A DNA stretch of 64,000 nucleotides from Sipunculus nudus. Taxonomy: Eukaryota; Annelida; Sipuncula; Golfingiida; Sipunculidae. Numbering within the stretch: position 1 is the stretch's first letter; the number at the start of each line of letters is the position of its first letter. The position numbers and the translations under genes were made by a program. The stretch covers positions 38,440,714 to 38,504,713 of the forward strand of contig CM049320.1 of NCBI GenBank assembly GCA_026874595.1, written 5' to 3'. The notes below the pieces were generated by a model. The model saw only the letters and a program-made list of their open reading frames with translations. It was not told the origin of the DNA and did no database searches. This document shows positions 62,501 to 64,000 of the stretch, one piece after another.

Positions 62501-63086
62501 TGACCCAAGGGGTCTGAGGAAAGATACAAGAATGAACAGGCCTGAAAGACAAGAAAGGCAAAGTGTGAAGACAGATGAGACTCACATCAGTCACATCATC
62601 AGTGATATTAGACTATACAGCAAAAACTTTTTCTATTTTGAAAATGTTTGTACGGTACCATTGTTTTAAATCTCTGTGTAAAGTTTGGGATCACTTTAAG
62701 ATATTAAGTTATAATAAATACAATTTATGGATATCATACATATATATACCGGGAGCCATATATGTTTTACAGGTAATAACTATCATTAGTGTTCATTAAT
62801 GACTACTAAATATAATAAAACTATGTAATATATATCTTGTCATTATAAGGCAATTTTTTGTAATTTTTTTCAGTTAATGGTAGCAATATGACATGAATAC
62901 CAGTATGTGTCATTGAATGTAATATATGATGTAATATATACACGTGTATTATATTTTGAAATATTTATATTATTATATTATAGAGGTGATGAAGAACAAA
63001 AGAAAGATGCTAAGATTGTGGCTGTTGACCTGCAGGCGATGGCTCCCATACCAGGAGTTGTGCAGATCCAGGGAGACATCACCAAG
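56538..63086 (+). CDS. FTSJ1: tRNA (cytidine/nucleotide 32 and 34)-2'-O-methyltransferase FTSJ1, first three exons (partial)
   Basis: FtsJ/RrmJ-type SAM-dependent methyltransferase (yeast Trm7 homologue) that methylates ribose at tRNA positions 32 and 34 with partner proteins. Exons 56538-56658, 61094-61163 and 62984-63086 have GT-AG borders and join in phase to give residues 1-98. The start [20 protein letters not shown] is the family's near-invariant N terminus. K28 (in [10 protein letters not shown]) is the first residue of the K-D-K-E catalytic tetrad. SAM motif I is [13 protein letters not shown] (47-59), followed by [20 protein letters not shown] (76-95). A short lysine/glutamate insertion ([10 protein letters not shown], 65-74) replaces the usual loop. 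The remaining exons, with the other tetrad residues, lie beyond the window. Intron 1 (4.4 kb) is full of repeats. Confidence 0.97.
56684..56770. mobile_element. Near-perfect palindromic hairpin MITE in FTSJ1 intron 1
   Basis: The arms begin CTAGTCCATCTCTGGACCCT and meet at CCTGATGGACATCAGG. About 43 bp per arm pair with a single mismatch (CCCTTGTG against CCCTAGTG). The 8-mer GGTTGCTT lies on both sides (56676-56683 and 56771-56778), consistent with an 8-bp target duplication. It starts 25 bp after the exon 1 splice donor. Confidence 0.88.
57505..57600 (+). mobile_element. tRNA-like SINE head or tRNA pseudogene in FTSJ1 intron 1
   Basis: GGCAGTGGTAGCGCATAGGA (A-box-like), GGACTTGTTAATCC (resembling an Asn GTT anticodon arm) and TGGTTTGAGACCGGG (B-box-like) occur in tRNA order. 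Stem pairing is imperfect and no 7-bp acceptor stem closes the structure, so a functional tRNA is unlikely. Confidence 0.4.
58697..59250. mobile_element. Inverted-repeat element in FTSJ1 intron 1
   Basis: The left arm (about 58700-58795) and right arm (about 59160-59245) are inverted versions of one sequence containing AGACTCAATATATGG and TGTAGAAACTCTCACT-like text. A third copy of the arm is at 765-870. Ends and target duplication are not resolved. Confidence 0.55.
61625..61790. repeat. GTAC-rich dispersed repeat in FTSJ1 intron 2
   Basis: It starts CAGGGTTGGGTTGAGTAC and continues with AGTACAAGTATAAGTAC and CATGTACTCAAGTACAAGTA. It is in the opposite orientation to the copy at 36.2 kb, which ends in the complementary CCCAACCCTG. 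Confidence 0.6.
61797..62110 (+). mobile_element. tRNA-derived SINE with duplicated 5' part (FTSJ1 intron 2)
   Basis: TGTAATGGTTAGGGCACC (about 61917-61934, A-box-like) and TGGGTTCGTGTAC (about 61957-61969, B-box-like) resemble a pol III promoter, followed by a body with TTTACCCAGGAGGGAATG and an AATAAAGAG-rich tail. The A-box portion is present twice in tandem at a spacing of about 70 bp (61797 and 61867 starts). Confidence 0.6.
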
Positions 63087-64000
63087 GTTAGTTCATCAGC
63101 TGAGCACCATGACCCATGGGTCACTTTCTATATTATATTGATGATCGTTGGTTTTGTGTGTACCCTGTCAAGTAAATAACATGAGCTTGTGAATATTATG
63201 AATAAAATATTTTTGTTTATATGCCAATAATTGTTAGGACAATTAATCAGCCATTTGTATTAATTTCTGCTGATATCATCAATTTTCCTAGCAACATAAA
63301 ATTTAAAAACTCTGTGATTTAGCCCCCAAAAAATAAAAGGTATGGATCTCTGGCACCGCCGGTGTCAATTTTAACCCCCACACATCAAAAAATTTTATTT
63401 TGAGTTTCATCTTTCAAGAAGATAAAATAATACAATTTTGATCAGATTTCCTTTGTTATGTAGTGCTTTTAACTCTTTAGAAAATATATTCGGTTATTTT
63501 CATGCTTTTTCCATGATTAAATGACATTTTTATGAAAACATACAAAAAAAAATAATAAAATAAAATATCACCTGCCTACGCTGAATTCTGGTAAAAAGCG
63601 CCTGAGAACCATACCTTTTTTTTTTTTGGCCTTAGATATGAAGTGAATGAATATAAACTCAAACCTACATCTTTTAGGATAAATGAAAGATGCACACAAA
63701 GGTTTTAGGTCACTGAACTATATACATGCAAAGACTTGATGTCAAGATGTATCAGCAATATTGGTGAAATGACACAAAATATGAGATTCCTCAACAATAC
63801 TGCGGGTGCTTTTTTGTTCACAAGGGTTTCAAATTCGCAATATTTGTGAAAGGGGAATTATTGCAAAAATAAAACGTTTCTTAATAAGAAGTCCCAAACT
63901 GAAATGCAAGTCAAATGGTGAAAGATTGATATTTAATATAAATCATAATAGATCTTGTATGTATAAAGATTGTTTTTACAGATGATATCATATCTTTCAA
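63087..64000 (+). other. FTSJ1 intron 3 (open at window end)
   Basis: From the donor GTTAGT after exon 3 to the window edge there is no further exon continuing the FTSJ1 frame. At 63094-63122 the phrase CAGCTGAGCACCATGACCCATGGGTC is a dispersed motif also seen, diverged, near 42790 and 44590. Confidence 0.6.

Overview
This 64-kb window is animal nuclear DNA. It is AT-rich, with intron-dense genes that use GT-AG splice sites, many (TA)n tracts, small inverted-repeat transposons and tRNA-derived SINEs. Short exons, kilobase introns and the density of small DNA transposons suggest a marine invertebrate, probably a lophotrochozoan such as a mollusc. The phylum is an inference from genome style; no diagnostic gene fixes it.

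Layout. Positions 1-23.7 kb are repeat-rich and hold one convincing reading frame: an unrecognised 558-residue protein at 7134-8810 on an exon that follows a splice acceptor. Around it lie a SINE, a candidate solo LTR, a block of divergent tandem repeats broken by a Harbinger-type MITE, and MITEs with TTAA, 10-bp and 8-bp target duplications. Positions 23.9-33.9 kb hold a complete seven-exon deoxynucleoside kinase gene of the TK2/dNK family (+ strand, 240 aa); its first intron contains a 2.1-kb inverted-repeat element. Positions 33.9-37.8 kb are repetitive intergenic DNA. Positions 38.1-56.1 kb hold a complete fifteen-exon PUS3 gene (- strand, 438 aa), the pseudouridine synthase acting on positions 38/39 of the tRNA anticodon arm. 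From 56.5 kb to the window end run the first three exons of FTSJ1 (+ strand), the 2'-O-methyltransferase of the tRNA anticodon loop.

How they fit together. PUS3 and FTSJ1 are divergent, with start codons 403 bp apart, so two anticodon-region tRNA modifiers may share a promoter. TK2 and PUS3 are convergent (tail to tail).

Most unusual feature. The last intron of PUS3 opens with about 35 copies of a 57-bp unit, and each unit is the last 31 bp of the preceding exon plus the first 26 bp of the intron, splice donor included. A second, smaller exon-edge duplication (splice acceptor plus exon start, 75 bp) sits just upstream of PUS3 exon 3. Both preserve reading frame, so both could give in-frame isoforms. 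Exon models were built by hand from splice consensus, phase continuity and remembered family motifs; no alignment was run.
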